From Xestospongia bergquistia (taxonomy: Eukaryota; Porifera; Demospongiae; Haplosclerida; Petrosiidae), in NCBI GenBank assembly GCA_963965975.1, contig OZ014413.1, forward strand, positions 10,956,601 to 11,020,600: 64,000 nt of DNA, in the 5' to 3' direction. The position numbers and the translations under genes are program-made. Under the pieces are notes generated by a model, which did not search any database, was not told the origin of the DNA, and saw only the letters and a list, made by a program, of their open reading frames with translations. This document shows, one piece after another, positions 32,619-45,321 of the stretch; position 1 is the stretch's first letter; each line of letters starts with the position of its first letter.

Positions 32619-33188
32619 AAAGGTATTAATGGTGTTTCATAATTTCACAAATCCTGTTGCTGTTTTTGCCCATTTCCATCTTCCTCAATCTTTCAAAAGC
32701 TGTGTACGAGATAGGGTTTGTCATTGTCAGTAGAACAAAGAATGCAAACACACCAAGCTTCTTCACATTTAAAGGGGACTACCATATGTATCCTAATCTA
32801 CCCTATAGGGATACCTGTAATCTTTTACTAGTATGCTAGAAACCTCTTAAGAGGTTATTATACAAGGAAATACAGAAGATACTCATACTTTTTAAATAAT
32901 TACCATGGTAACCATTACTAAACTCCATTGAATTTTTAATATAATGTCTTAATTTTTTATTAGATTCTCAATATCAAGATTTGAATACAACATCTAATAA
33001 ACCAGTCAAACTCAGTTAAAGAATTATCCAATAAAATTTACTAAAATTTTTTATGAAATTTTCTTTGTTAGTTTTATGTTTCAATTGTATATATATATTG
33101 TAAAAGTACAAATTCTGAGGTATAGACCTCAAGAATTGGTTTGCAATGACTTCAAACGCTACTTTGAAGGTTAAGATATTAGCTAGCC

Positions 33189-33216
33189 CCTCCCTCAAAG
33201 AAACCTTTGAGGGAGG
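33189..33216. repeat. Perfect 12-bp-arm hairpin
   Basis: Arms cctccctcaaag and ctttgagggagg are perfect inverted repeats around the loop aaac. Confidence 0.8.
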
Positions 33217-33879
33217 CCCTGTACTGCAGCAATTTCCAGCCCTCAAAATGAGTTCTCCTGTTTGCATTATTCTTTAATCCAGCAAGCATCTCATTTCTAG
33301 ATTCTTCACTACATTTTTTAAAGTGTCCTGCAAGGTAGAAAAAAAATCTTAGAAAAAGCTTCAGACTTCAAGATGTAATATTATGATTTATATATACTTG
33401 TTGTCATTGAGATAATGTTGATTAATCCATAGAAATTAGAATGAAGGAAAGAGAATGGAAACCTATACAGTTATCACTTAATTGACACATCCTATTTTAG
33501 TTATGAATGTGCAATATTCTTAGAACCAAATATACACTAGATATGACCAGAAATAATAAGAATAAACTGTATTGTTTGATCTGATTATAATATAGATTAA
33601 TACACTCCTTGAAATTTAACTATTCTTGTGTGTGTTAAGTAACTGTGGTTTTATAGCCATATATGGAAGTCACTGTAAAGCTTCCCACCACATATGCAGT
33701 CTGTTGTACATCCACACTTCTGCCAGCTCTTAACTAACAATGTTTCCATAGAACCTTTAATTTAGGAGTGTAAAACCTTGACATCCTTCCTATCTTTAAG
33801 ATTTAATTATAGTAAATATGCTTCAGCCGTCATAGACAAGATGTTTTCAAAGCAGAACGTTACAGCTTCTTTATTGCAC

Positions 33880-34150
33880 TTGGAGTTTTGATTGACCTTT
33901 GGTTTCCACCACTTCGAAGGGCCAATGCTCAAAATCTGCTTGAACTCTCAAGTCATTAAATTGTTGTCCTATTAAACACTTTGCCATAAAATAGTATTGT
34001 TCGAGTCATGACTGAATTACCTATAAATTGTTCTGTATGAGTGAATGTGATATAGCCTGGAGTCATTTGGTTGTCACAATTAATTTAGGAATTTACCATA
34101 TCGATCAGTTGGGAATCTTCCAGGTACCAGTAGGGCTGCTGTAGGACCTA
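33880..34150 (-). pseudogene. HSP70 N-terminal relic (copy 1)
   Basis: Strongly decayed minus-strand match to the first ~100 codons of the neighbouring HSP70s (compare gggccaatgctcaaaatctg with gggccagtgtttgcgatctg in HSP70-A). It is frame-broken. A sister relic is at 53600-53860, in the same position relative to segments T and V. Confidence 0.75.
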
Positions 34151-34338
34151 AAGGGTTACAGAAATGTGCATTACAGATTAATAGTGGCAGAGCAGTTGGC
34201 ATTAAAAATATAGTTAACAAATTACTAAGCCTAGAGCTTACAAGTGTCTAGTGATCGAAACCATACATCGTTATACTTTAGCTCCACCTACTATATTTGT
34301 AGGTGTCCAGACAATTAAGTAAACTATAGAGTACTACA

Positions 34339-37300
34339 ATGAGTAATAAGTCATTGATATCTCGGCCACGAGAACAAAATCAACTTGAAGAGTTGCCGGT
34401 GTCGCTAGCAAGAGATCACTCTGTATTTACCGTATCTCATCTTGGTAAACCCCTTTATATAAATACTGTTTTACTTTATTCGAATGGGTTGGTTTTGTAG
34501 AGCCCCGTCATCTTATTGACATCATTAATGTTTTAGAAAGACATGATTTTCCAAGCACAAAATGGTTTAAACTAGGTTTTCGTCTTCGTCTACGGAAGAA
34601 TACGCTGGACATTATTGAAGAAGGAAAACATAAAGATGATCCTGGTAGATGTCTTCTAGAATGTCTTGATCAATGGTTGAATAGAGTTGACAGTGTAGAT
34701 GAACCAACATGGGACCAGTTGATCAGTGCTCTTAAAGACGTTGGAGAGGTTGCTACAGCTGGGAACATAAGGAGAACAAGTAAGTGAAGATATCATGTTA
34801 CAATGTACAAATATGAGTTCATCAATTGACACTTACAGAAGAGGAAATGATGTTACCCACTGTTCAGCAAATATCACCTTCTCAAGATACGAGTCCAGGT
34901 ATTATTTAGTACTGTGATAATGTTAGTTTTTATGTTTTACAATTATTAGCAAGTATTGCTGACGTTCTTCAGAATTTTTCAACTGCGTTAGAACAAACTA
35001 GGATCTATCCAATGAAAATGACTCAGATGTTTTTCAGTTATAAATGTATCAGTGAAACAACACTTGATGAGGTAGAGATATTAGAAAACTCATTGGATGC
35101 TAAAAAGAGAAAGCTCTTATCAGTCATTTCTGGTGTGGTGTCCTTAGATCACAAAATACTTAAAGTATTAGCTACAGTCTTGTCTAAATTTGAGGAGACA
35201 AGAATTCTTTCTCACAAAATATACAATGAATATAGTAAGATCATTATTATATAATGTAAAATATTATATATTATTGTCTGCAGTTAAATTTTTTCCAGAA
35301 GATCTTAACTTTTCAGTAGCTATCCCTGAGGTACCTCTCTATAACAGTAGTCAGATGAGTTGTGAAAGTCATGCTAGCGACATTTTACGCTATCATTATG
35401 GTGACCTCTCTCTATCTCTTTATAATCCTGTTTATATTGCACAGCTACTTTGTGGAGAGAAAGTAATCACATCAACAGAGTGCTCAAGCATAGAGTCTCC
35501 TGAATTGTCTCAGTCAGAGAGAATTACTATCACGCTAAGAGCAATTCGTCTTGTTGTCCATACCAGCTATCATAACTTGGAGGTGTTTGCCAGTGTTCTG
35601 CTAAATGTTCCTGAGAATGTTCAGTTAGCAAATGCTATTCTCAATGATTGCAGTGAGTGTAATTGTATGTAGTCATAAACGAAAGGAAAGAGCATTCAAA
35701 TTAAGAGGGTTCCACTTTTCATATTTAGAAATTTACATCACAACCATCCAGCTACATTTCAATTAGGATTTAAACTTTCATGAAAATAGATATTATGTAT
35801 ACACACTGAAATATTAAATGGTTGATCTTTTTTGTTCTATGTAGTCCCATTATTAGTGATCATTATTTGATTTCATATGTATAGGGAAAGCTTTTGATAG
35901 AATTCCATACATTCCTCAAAGTATGAGTCCAAGATTTGGTGAAATCAGAGCTGAATTTGCAATAGTCCTTAGTAATATTTGTCAAGCAATCAAGACATCT
36001 GATCCACCCATACAAGTTGATGCTCTAAAGCAGTTCCTCCAAGATGGGTACCCTTACCTTAAACATCAGTTAGATCACACAAGCTCTATTGATAATATCC
36101 TGGATCTTATAAAAGAGAAGTCCACACTGATAGATCTTAGTTTTTTAGAGGTCATTGCAAAGAGGTTTGATGTCAAAGAAGCTACACAACAAATTCAGGC
36201 CTACCTGTGTTTTCTTGCTGAGCGTTGTAAAAGTACATCTGACTTTCTAGACCAAACCTTGAAAGTGACCAGACTACCACATCTTCTTCAATGTGAGACT
36301 GCTACATTTTTCATGAACTGGGAACCACAAACCTGTACATTGACTGACATTGAAAATATTCTTTCAAATTCCCTTGGAAAGAATGTTCAAGTTCGCCAAA
36401 TAACAACCAGGAACTCCATCACTATTACTTGCTACTTCCCACTTTACTTAACCCCTTTCCTAATTGCCAAAGCTCAGGAAACTCTTGAAGTGGTGAAGAA
36501 AAGTGGATTAATTAAACTTATTATCGGTCACTGTGTTATTTTTGATAAACACAAAATAGATCAGGTAAGAACTGTTTTGTTCTATTAACACTAACTGTTG
36601 TACATGTAGGAAGTGAAGTCTTTAGAAATGACTTTAGAAGAAAAACAAAGAGAATCAGAAAAACTGAGAAGTCAACTTGAAATACAATTCAGAATAACTA
36701 GAAAAATGACCCAAGAAGACGAAGATTTGAAGTCTAGACCAAAAGGTAACACAGGTAACATATGAAAACTTAAAATTGTTAAGTTGAAACTTTAATTTCT
36801 TGAATGACTATGCAAAATACTCTGTTCTATCATTATATCTGATAAAGTGGATGATTCGACATTAGAGAAACTCAAGACAAAGTCAACTGAAGAGACTTAT
36901 GAATTGGAACGCGATCTCAAAGGAATGGAAGGTAGGAAGCATTCGTAGCTATTATCATGATTACTTTTAAATATAATATTAATCCATGAAATATTATAGA
37001 TATGAGCAAACTAGGTATAAAAACGAAGAAGAGAGTGTCTTTAGAAATTAGTCAGTTAATTTGATGCAAGTATTAATGTTGAGAGTATAGTATTATATAC
37101 ACATAGCATCTGCCCTAATGATCTATATATACTTGGTTCCAAGGGCGGAGTTGAACGTAATACAAATATTATTTTGTATACATCAAATATTGACACCAAA
37201 AAGGTAGATACTGAATGGCAAAATAATATATTTTAGATCCTAAACAATAGTGACCAATTAATTTCGTTTTAGACATAGCTGTGAACTAATAGTCAGTACA

Positions 37301-39184
37301 ATATAAAAATTACATCCCTATACAGTATATATCTTCTATAGAATTACAGAAGGAGGAACAATCATTACAAGAGATAATAACATCTCTTACTTTACAACTA
37401 AAAGAGAAAGAAGAAAGAAATATTCATTTAACAGAGAACATAAAAGGCATATTAACAACATGTGTAGTTCTTTACTTTATCTATTGTAGATCTGAGGTCT
37501 AGGATAGTAGAGGTGAGAGATCTCCTTAAAACTAGTCATCCACTTCTAAGTCAAAAACTTGAGGAACCACTTGATAGCAAACAAGAAGGTAAGGACACCT
37601 GTACATTATTTATCACTTCATATTTTAGACATAGAAGCATATGAACTGGTTGACAAGATGAAAACACTAGAGGACCTCACATCTACTGTCCAAGAAAGAG
37701 AAGGTATTATATAACTACTTAAAATGTACAACATGTTATATTGTGTATTGTGTAGCTACTGACAGACAACAAGAGATTATAAAATTACAGGAGATGATTA
37801 GTTCACTAACTCTTCAATTGACAGAGAAAGATATAATCGTCACTCAGTTAACATCAAAAGATACAGATGAGAAGAAAGATACCCACAGTGGCCAACAAGA
37901 ATCATCAGACAAGGAAGAACCATCTGAGCTTCCAAGTAAGCTGTCATTTTAAGTTTTAGATTTTGGAATGGGGTCTATTAACAGTAAAGAAGTATGCAAA
38001 CAGTTAATTACAATGACCACATGAAATTAACTACCATTATTGTAATACTAATTTTGACATTAATGTGCACCACTAAATTCTCATTAATCAGAAATTAGTG
38101 TGTAACATTTAATAAGAATTTAGGGCACCTCTTACAAAACAATAATAGTACTGTCTGATACACTTCATGTGCCAGACAGAAAAAAATAGCCACATTATTA
38201 TAGTATATAGTCCATGAGTTAACTTCAAGATCATTCTCACTTATATATAGCTAGTTCTATGATAGGCACGCTATGTCATCTGCTAGTACCATCCTGGATT
38301 GGGTCATTAAATCATTCAGTACCAACTGTAATTTTACCTCCTACTTAATATAGTAATTTATAGTTATCACAGTTAAGGTAGACAAACTTACTAACTAGTA
38401 GAGACATCTAGAGTGGAGCATACACCATGTTAAGTTTGTTTATATCAATCACTTCATTGATATTTCCATATACTCAGACTATGTTGCCATAGTGACCTAA
38501 CCCAGTGACAATATCTTCTTCCTTGTTTGTGCCTTTACTGTTGTAATTGAGCATGTCAGAGTGTGTGTATAGCTATTGTTGTGTATAAAAAATATTATAT
38601 AGTAACTATGTTTTATTATAGAAGACACTGGAAGTGTTGAGTGGACTAGTGATAGTGTTATACTTACTTCATCTACTGTGGAAGAATGTAAAGAAGTGAT
38701 ACATCAATTAAAGAGACGACAACACACAACATGGTGGATTAAACTTAAGTCATTATCTCCTCAAAGTTTACTAACACTATTAATTGATATTAATGAATGT
38801 AAAGTGAGAAGACTTGATATAATGAATACTCATTTTGATAGTAACTGCGTCAGTCAACTATCACAAGTAGTAACTTATAACAAAACAATGGCAGTCCTAG
38901 TTTTTTACTCCTCCCCTCTTTTACCAAATACTTACCACTTACTAACAACAGCTGTAACTAATAATATAATAATTAAGAGGTTAGCTTTGTTTGATGACAA
39001 TAACATTACTGATAAAGATATACCTCATCTCTCTCATCTCATCGCTAACAATAAAACATTACAATTACTATATCTCACTAAATGTCCTAATATTACTGAA
39101 TTTGGTGAACAACAATTGCAAGATGTTTTAGTTAAAAATAATAGTTTGAATGTTTTGTACATTAATGGTAATAAACTCCGTTAA
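34339..39184 (+). CDS. Death-CARD-like-coiled-coil-LRR protein
   Basis: Exons: 34339-34444, 34501-34779, 34839-34898, 34950-35234, 35284-35652, 35885-36564, 36610-36745, 36848-36931, (37000-37014), 37342-~37447, 37490-37588, 37629-37703, 37756-37935, 38622-39184; almost every junction is phase 1. Domains in order: a Death domain (HLIDIINVLERHDFPSTKWF, LGFRLRLRKNTLDII, ECLDQWLNRVD, TWDQLISALKDVG); two CARD-like helical bundles, exons 4 and 5 (for example NPVYIAQLLCGEKVITSTEC); a ~226-residue domain (exon 6) shared with the Death-HSP70 gene; a heptad-rich coiled coil; and C-terminal leucine-rich repeats (LRRs) of RNI type (VRRLDIMNTHFDSNCVSQLS, HLIANNKTLQLLYLTKC, NNSLNVLYINGN). There is no NACHT/P-loop domain, so it resembles an NLR without its motor. 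A sensor or adaptor role in innate signalling is inference. The small exon at 37000 and the donor near 37447 are uncertain. Confidence 0.85.
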
Positions 39185-39689
39185 CTATGTTAATTATTTT
39201 TGTATTATTGTTGACATGTTTTACTAAAAATAAATTATTTCAAATTCAAATAAGTCAGGTGTTAGTTAAATTCTTTAGTTTTCAGTTCTTTTCTTTTAGC
39301 AAAGTTAACAATTTTAATAATTCACTTCTCTAGAATAACTGAATTGAACACGCCTACATTAATAATAGAAGCTTGAATATTGTTATTTCTAATATTTACA
39401 AATAGCATTATAACAAACAAAGTAGACTAAAGTGTACATTAATAGTCCTCTAGTCATTAGCTATGTTTCTATTAACAGTAGAATACTGTATCTAATAGTT
39501 AGCAGTTTTGCTAGTTACTAACCTTTTATCATTAGTAGTATCTAGTAAAGAAGGATTAAAGCTTAATGAGCAAGGATTTGCTCTCCTACACTTACCGACT
39601 GCTGGTATATTAGTCTAGTGAGTCTGTCTCGCAATATTTGATCCCACACTATTTTTGCTCTAGGAACAAAAATTGCTAGCTGGTTACGA
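39185..39689. other. Spacer between Death-LRR gene and HSP70-B
   Basis: AT-rich 3' region with aaaataaattatttcaaatt just after the stop. It is duplicated at 56809-57350, and the start is found inverted at 51310-51345. No gene is seen. Confidence 0.6.
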
Positions 39690-40807
39690 TCTTCAAACAC
39701 TTCTATCTTAGCATCACTGTTCTCATCACGACTAAGCCAGTCAATAATTTCAGTACATCTTTCCAAAGCTATCTTTTGAGCCTCTACTTCTCTATATCTT
39801 ATTTTGCCTTCTTCTATTGCACTCTTCATAGATATAGCATAGCTCTCTAAGTCATTCATAGCAGTAACACGTTTTTTCTCCTTCAAATCATCTTCTTTGT
39901 ACTTTTTAGCATCACAAGTCATTTGATATAGTTCTTCTACAGTGAATCTGACATTGTCATTTTGTTCTCTCTGCCACTTGATTTCTCAACAGCATGCACA
40001 GTGAGAACACCAGGCCTATCAATTTTTCATTTCCTTGAATGTCCTTTTTGTATTTGAATTCAAATTCATATACAAAGTAAATTCATCAGATGATTGTTGA
40101 AGTCCTCACCACCATTAATTGTTGAAGTCCTCACCACCAAGATGTGTGTGTACCTCCATTAGTGGACCTAACTTCAAAGATATCATCTTCTATTGTCATT
40201 ACAGTAATGTTGAGGTTTGTTTCACCAAGATCAAAGACAAGAGTGTTGTGTTCTCTCATAGGTGTCTTGTTTAGATCAAAATGCAAGAGTTCCTGCAGTT
40301 GGTTCAGAGATCTTTTGGAGAATATTTAGTCTTGAGATTGTTTCAGCATCTTTGATTGCTTTAAATTGTGCTTTGTTAAAGTGTGAAGGAACAGTGATAA
40401 CTGCATCAGTATACCAAGATATACTTAGGCTGACTCTTTCATCTTAGCAAGCATCATTGCTAATATTTCAACTAAATCATAAATTTTGTGTTCACCTCTG
40501 AAGCTAACTTTGACCTTTGGTTGACTGTTTACATTGACAATTTGAAAAGGGAAGTGTTTCAAAATCAAATCTGATTTCACAGCTGGATCATTGAATTGTT
40601 GCCCAATAAACAATTTCATACCATATATGGTAGTGAGCCAATTCAGCTCTTGGCAGTAAGTCATTCTGTGTCGGTGAATGCAACATAACTAGTTGTGTTG
40701 TTACCATGATCATTAGGAATGATCTCTACTTTACCATGATGGAAAACAGTTACACAGGAATTAGTGGTCTGTAGATCAATACCAATGAAATGAAAGGGGT
40801 CGACCAT
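39690..40807 (-). pseudogene. HSP70-B, internally deleted pseudogene
   Basis: The 3' part (39690-39975) matches the lid of HSP70-A ([19 protein letters not shown]). After an abrupt junction near 40025-40075, the 5' part (to the start at 40807) matches a diverged ATPase N-terminus, [20 protein letters not shown], with in-frame stops after FTDTE. The middle of the ATPase and the substrate-binding domain are missing. The 0.36-kb open frame at 39563-39922 is only the surviving lid. HSP70-F has the same deletion and stops. Confidence 0.9.
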
Positions 40808-41049
40808 GTTACTTATAGGCTAGCCCCACCCACTGGCAGGAGGGAGGTACTAATTACTGTAATCAATAAGATTATTTTAATTATATTGCATTAACCTTTT
40901 TGGTAAACTTTAATTTTGTTAAAAGTATTAACATATTTCAGTGTCTACTAACAAAAGACTGATGAATAAAGTTACATAGTCTTAATGTATACAATATATT
41001 ATAACACACAATACAATGTAACATATTGACCAGTCTTAACTGTTTAGTG

Positions 41050-43056
41050 TTAATCAACGTCTTCATTAGTTGGACCAGCTGAACTAGAAGAATCTCCTCC
41101 ACTAGTAGATCCACCTGGAAATCTGTCAGTGCCTGGAAATCCTCCAGTCATACCTCCTTTGGCACCAGGGGGAGCACCACCAGCTTGATAGTCTTTAGTG
41201 ACAATAGGCATACAGACTTTCTCCAATTCTTTCTGTTGATGTTCAAACTCTTCTTTCTCAGCAGTTTGATTCCTGTCTAACCAGTCAATGGCCTCTTTAC
41301 ATTTGTCAATAACTGTCTGACGATCTTCTTCACTCACTTTGTCCTTAACTTTATCATCTTCCATTGTACTCTTCATAGTAAAGGCATAACTCTCCAGACC
41401 ATTCTTAGCAGAAACACGTTCTCTCTGTTTATCATCTTCAGCTTTGTATTGTTCAGCTTCATTGACCATGCGTTCAATTTCTTCAGCTGAGAGATGTCCC
41501 TTGTCATTAGTGATAGTAATTTTGTTTATTTTGCCAGTACTGTTTTCAACAACAAATATTTTAAGAATATGATTTTTATCAATGTCGAAAGTGACTTCAA
41601 TTTGAGGAATTCCTCTTGGAGCAGGTGGGATACCACGCAATTTAAACTTCCCTAAAATATTGGTATCCCTTGTAAGGGCTTCGTCACCCTCATGGACTTG
41701 AAACAGTACACTAGTCTGGTTGTCTGAGCATGTAGTAAAAGTTTGAGTCACCTTCTTGTGAATGCAAGAGTTTTGCTTGATGAGAACTGCCATGTTTCTT
41801 TCTCCAATCTTGTGTTCTTTACTCGACAAAGCACCATCTATTGCAATAATACCAAGAGAAAGAGGAGCAACATCAAGAAGTAAGAGAGCCTGGATTTCTT
41901 CACTTTTTTTACCACTCAAAATGGCTGCCTGGACAGCTGCTCCATAAGCAACAGCTTCATCTGGATTGATGGATTTGTTGATTTCTATACCATTGAAGAA
42001 ATCTTGTAAGAGTTTTTGGATCTTTGGGATACGAGTGGAACCTCCTACCAGTACAATATCATGTATTTGACCTTTGTCAAACTTGGCATCTCCGAGAGCT
42101 TTCTCAACTGGTTCCAGTGTACATCGGAAAAGATCAGCACAGAGTTCTTCAAAACAATCTCTAGTGATGGTAGTGTAGAAATCAATTCCTTCAAAGAGAG
42201 AATCAATTTCAATTGAAGCCTGAGCACTTGAAGATAAAGTTCTCTTGGCACGTTCACAAGCCATTCGAAGTAGTTGGACAGATCTGGCATTTCCACTGAT
42301 GTCCTTCTTGTTCTTGTGTTTGAACTGCTGGATAAAGTGACTCACCATACGATTATCAAAGTCCTCACCACCGAGATGAGTGTCACCAGAGGTAGATTTA
42401 ACCTCAAAGATTCTATCTTTAATTGTTAACACAGATACATCAAAGGTACCACCTCCTAGATCAAAAATGAGTACATTTCGTTCACATCCAACTTTCTTGT
42501 CTAAACCGTAGGCAATGGCTGCTGCTGTGGGTCCACTGATGATACGTAGAATGTCAATTCCAGCAATGGTTCCAGCATCCTTGATTGCTTGACGTTGGGA
42601 GTAGTTAAAGTAGGCAGGGGCAGTGACCACAGCATCATTGATAGTTTTTCCCAAATATGCTTCAGCTGTTTCTTTCATTTTAGTCAGGACCATTGACAAA
42701 ATCTCTTCAGGATAGAAGGTTTTTGTGTCTCCTTTGTGTTCTACTTGTATTTTTGGTCGACCTTTGCTATCAATTACTGTGAAAGGCCAGTGTTTGCGAT
42801 CTGCTTGAACAGTCAAGTCATTAAATCGTCGACCAATCAAACGCTTTGCACCAAAGACAGTATTGTGTGGGTTCATGAAGACTTGGTTTTTTGCTTCATT
42901 ACCAATAAGTCGTTGTATGTCAGTAAATGCAACATAGCTAGGTGTTGTGTTGTTACCATAATCATTAGGAATTATCTCCACTTTACCATGTTGGAAAATT
43001 CCCACACAAGAGTTACATGTCCCTAGATCAATACCAATAGCTAGACCGTTAGACAT
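41050..43056 (-). CDS. HSP70-C, cytosolic-type chaperone
   Basis: Single-exon, 668 residues, starting [17 protein letters not shown]. All three nucleotide-binding signatures are intact ([30 protein letters not shown]). In the substrate domain the usual ETAGGVMT arch is replaced by [20 protein letters not shown], also found in D and E. The lid is complete and the tail is Gly-rich, ending GPTNEDVD, a degenerate form of EEVD. The 5' side has the conserved leader intron (ctttag|gttcaaaacac). HSP70-E is its counterpart in the second block. Confidence 0.94.
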   Translation of the reverse strand: MSNGLAIGIDLGTCNSCVGIFQHGKVEIIPNDYGNNTTPSYVAFTDIQRLIGNEAKNQVFMNPHNTVFGAKRLIGRRFNDLTVQADRKHWPFTVIDSKGRPKIQVEHKGDTKTFYPEEILSMVLTKMKETAEAYLGKTINDAVVTAPAYFNYSQRQAIKDAGTIAGIDILRIISGPTAAAIAYGLDKKVGCERNVLIFDLGGGTFDVSVLTIKDRIFEVKSTSGDTHLGGEDFDNRMVSHFIQQFKHKNKKDISGNARSVQLLRMACERAKRTLSSSAQASIEIDSLFEGIDFYTTITRDCFEELCADLFRCTLEPVEKALGDAKFDKGQIHDIVLVGGSTRIPKIQKLLQDFFNGIEINKSINPDEAVAYGAAVQAAILSGKKSEEIQALLLLDVAPLSLGIIAIDGALSSKEHKIGERNMAVLIKQNSCIHKKVTQTFTTCSDNQTSVLFQVHEGDEALTRDTNILGKFKLRGIPPAPRGIPQIEVTFDIDKNHILKIFVVENSTGKINKITITNDKGHLSAEEIERMVNEAEQYKAEDDKQRERVSAKNGLESYAFTMKSTMEDDKVKDKVSEEDRQTVIDKCKEAIDWLDRNQTAEKEEFEHQQKELEKVCMPIVTKDYQAGGAPPGAKGGMTGGFPGTDRFPGGSTSGGDSSSSAGPTNEDVD

Positions 43057-43930
43057 TTGTGTTTTGAACCTAAAGACAGATACACATAGAATTCTACTTA
43101 CTTTGTAACCAATAAACTGATTGACAATTTGCTATGTAACTTGTTATATATTGTACATGTTACATTTTACAATACATAACAATACATTGTACAATGCATT
43201 ACAATGTTACATGTTGTATATTGGCTTTGCTATGAATGAATACTATTTTTAGAAAGTGTATTATCTGGTCTTATTTCCAGTAATTTAAGGATTATAGAGG
43301 TTATGATCTACATTAATCTTGATACCAGACATTTCGCTATAGGAGGAAAGGAAACCTCTGGTATCAGACTATATTAAGGGTTTATGGTTTAGAAAATTAT
43401 AATCTATTGCTAATGATGTGATGTGATCGGTTACACATAGAAATCATCAATTAATCATCTCAATAATTCATGTCATTTGGCATTTCTAATTTCTATAACA
43501 TTATGAACAAATGTCATATAACATACTGTGGTATAATATAGAGATTAAATGTGCTAGTATATATATATTATATAGATTTATTATATAATGATATAATTGA
43601 TAATTTACTTATTGACTAATTTATTTTCAATGCTGTGTTTAGGTATTTAATGTAAAATCAATATTAATATATAGACCCTAACAATAGAACAAAACTGTAT
43701 TATTTTTCACATTAAAGTAGGTTTTTCTGTACCAGCTACCTACATGTAGACATATTGTATTTTCAAAACATATTAAATTAACCAACGAGTTAACCAGTAA
43801 TTTTTATAATTACCATTATTATATAATTAAATTATTTTAATCAATAAATATATCCGTGAATACACAGCTGCAATTCATATACATGGACTACTTGTACAGG
43901 TTTTGTGATGACTTCTTTGAGTTAGAGCTT
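43057..43930 (-). promoter_or_regulatory. HSP70-C leader intron and 5' region
   Basis: Conserved with the HSP70-A and E leaders, including gtccat|gtatatg near 43878 as the putative donor of an untranslated exon. The donor is weaker than in A and E (gtaagtgg). Confidence 0.45.
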
Positions 43931-44596
43931 CTAGATTAGAGCTTTGTTTACAAACTATGAATATTGCCTACCATGTATTGTTTCCTCTAATGTATATCAT
44001 TAACTTATTCATTTGTTATTGTATCAGTTTTGTTTATCTAACTTATTGCATCATCTTTTAATAATATTGTTGCTTACTTTGGTTTGATTTTCAGTGTACG
44101 TATTGACTTATTAGAACTTTTGAAGTATAGTTTTCTTTCCCTCCTATCCTATCCAAAGTTAATGTGTTGAGACATGTCTGCTACATAGTCTGATAAAGAG
44201 ATTACATTACTGCTAAATCTTTCTTTGAGTTCCTTTATATGTTAATCTTTCTCTATGGCTTTCTTTCTCTGATGAGGTGGACAATGCATAATCATACATG
44301 AACTGTTTACTACTACTATATATAGTGGTGTAATGTGATGTTAGTATGATATATATACTTACTTTAAGTTCATAACTGTTTCTTGGTTACAAAAGTGACT
44401 CGTGTAATTGTCAGGAGTGTGTGCATGTTTTGGTACAGTACATGACAAAACATAGTATATGTCACACTGAATCCAGTTGATCTCAACAGTGGTGTAGTAT
44501 CTGTCATTCTTCTTTCAGTAAGCATCACAAAATAGAGATAATTCTTTTGCAATTTTTGTTTCACATGGACTACTTTCTTGTCTCAATGTCTTAAAT
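43931..44596. repeat. Duplicated segments W and S/T (copy 2)
   Basis: Segment W (about 43931-44155, gagcttctagattagagctt to gtattgacttattag) recurs at 63215-63440 directly and at 62464-62725 inverted. It is followed by segment S (44160-44345) and the end of segment T (44370-44564, minus, MLTERRMTDTT). No intact gene is seen. Confidence 0.75.
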
Positions 44597-45082
44597 AATG
44601 TTGTAGGTGACATTTTACGCTATCATTATGGTGACCTCTCTCTATCTCTTTATAATCCTGTTTATATTGCACAGCTACTTTGTGGAAAGAAAGTAATCAC
44701 ATCAACTGAGTGCTCAAGCATAGAGTCTCCTGAATTGTCTCAGTCAGAGAGAATTACTATCACGCTAAGAGCAATTCGTCTTGTTGTCCATACCAACTAT
44801 CATAACTTGGAGGTGTTTGCCAGTGTTCTGCTAAAATGTTCCTGAGAATGTTCAGTTAGCAAATGCTATTCTCAATGATTGCAGTGAGTGTAATTGTATG
44901 TAGTCAGAAATGAAAGGAAAGAGCATTCAAATTAAGAGGGTTCCACTTTTCATATTTATAAATTTACATCACAACCATCCAGCTACATTTCAATTAGGAT
45001 TTAAACTTTCATGAAAATAGATATTATGTATACACACTGAAATATTAAATGGTTGATCTTTTTTGTTCTATGTAGTCCCATT
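44597..45082 (+). pseudogene. Partial copy of Death-LRR gene exon 5 and intron 5
   Basis: Nearly identical to 35374-35860, so a recent duplicate. It begins inside the exon (GDILRYHYGDLSLSLYNP) and has an extra base in the stretch encoding VFASVLLN, shifting the frame. No other exons follow. Confidence 0.9.
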
Positions 45083-45133
45083 ATTAGTAGCCCCTCTTGC
45101 TAGCCCCACCCACTAGCAGGAGGGGCTACTAAT
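45083..45133. repeat. 21-bp-arm hairpin at a duplication boundary
   Basis: Arms attagtagcccctcttgctag and ctagcaggaggggctactaat are inverted repeats with one mismatch around ccccaccca. It sits exactly where the copied intron stops. Single-arm relatives (ctagccccacccactggcag) occur near 40830 and 58860. Confidence 0.85.
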
Positions 45134-45321
45134 GTAGACAGTAATCAAATTTTTAGTTTTATAAATAATAAAAAATTTATTGACATAATTTATGGGTCTA
45201 CTAACAAAAGATTGATAAATAAAATTGCGTGGTTTAAATGTTAGCAACATTTTAAATGTATACAATATATTATAACAACTACATTGTAACATATTAATCA
45301 GTCTTGATTGACTGTCTAGTA

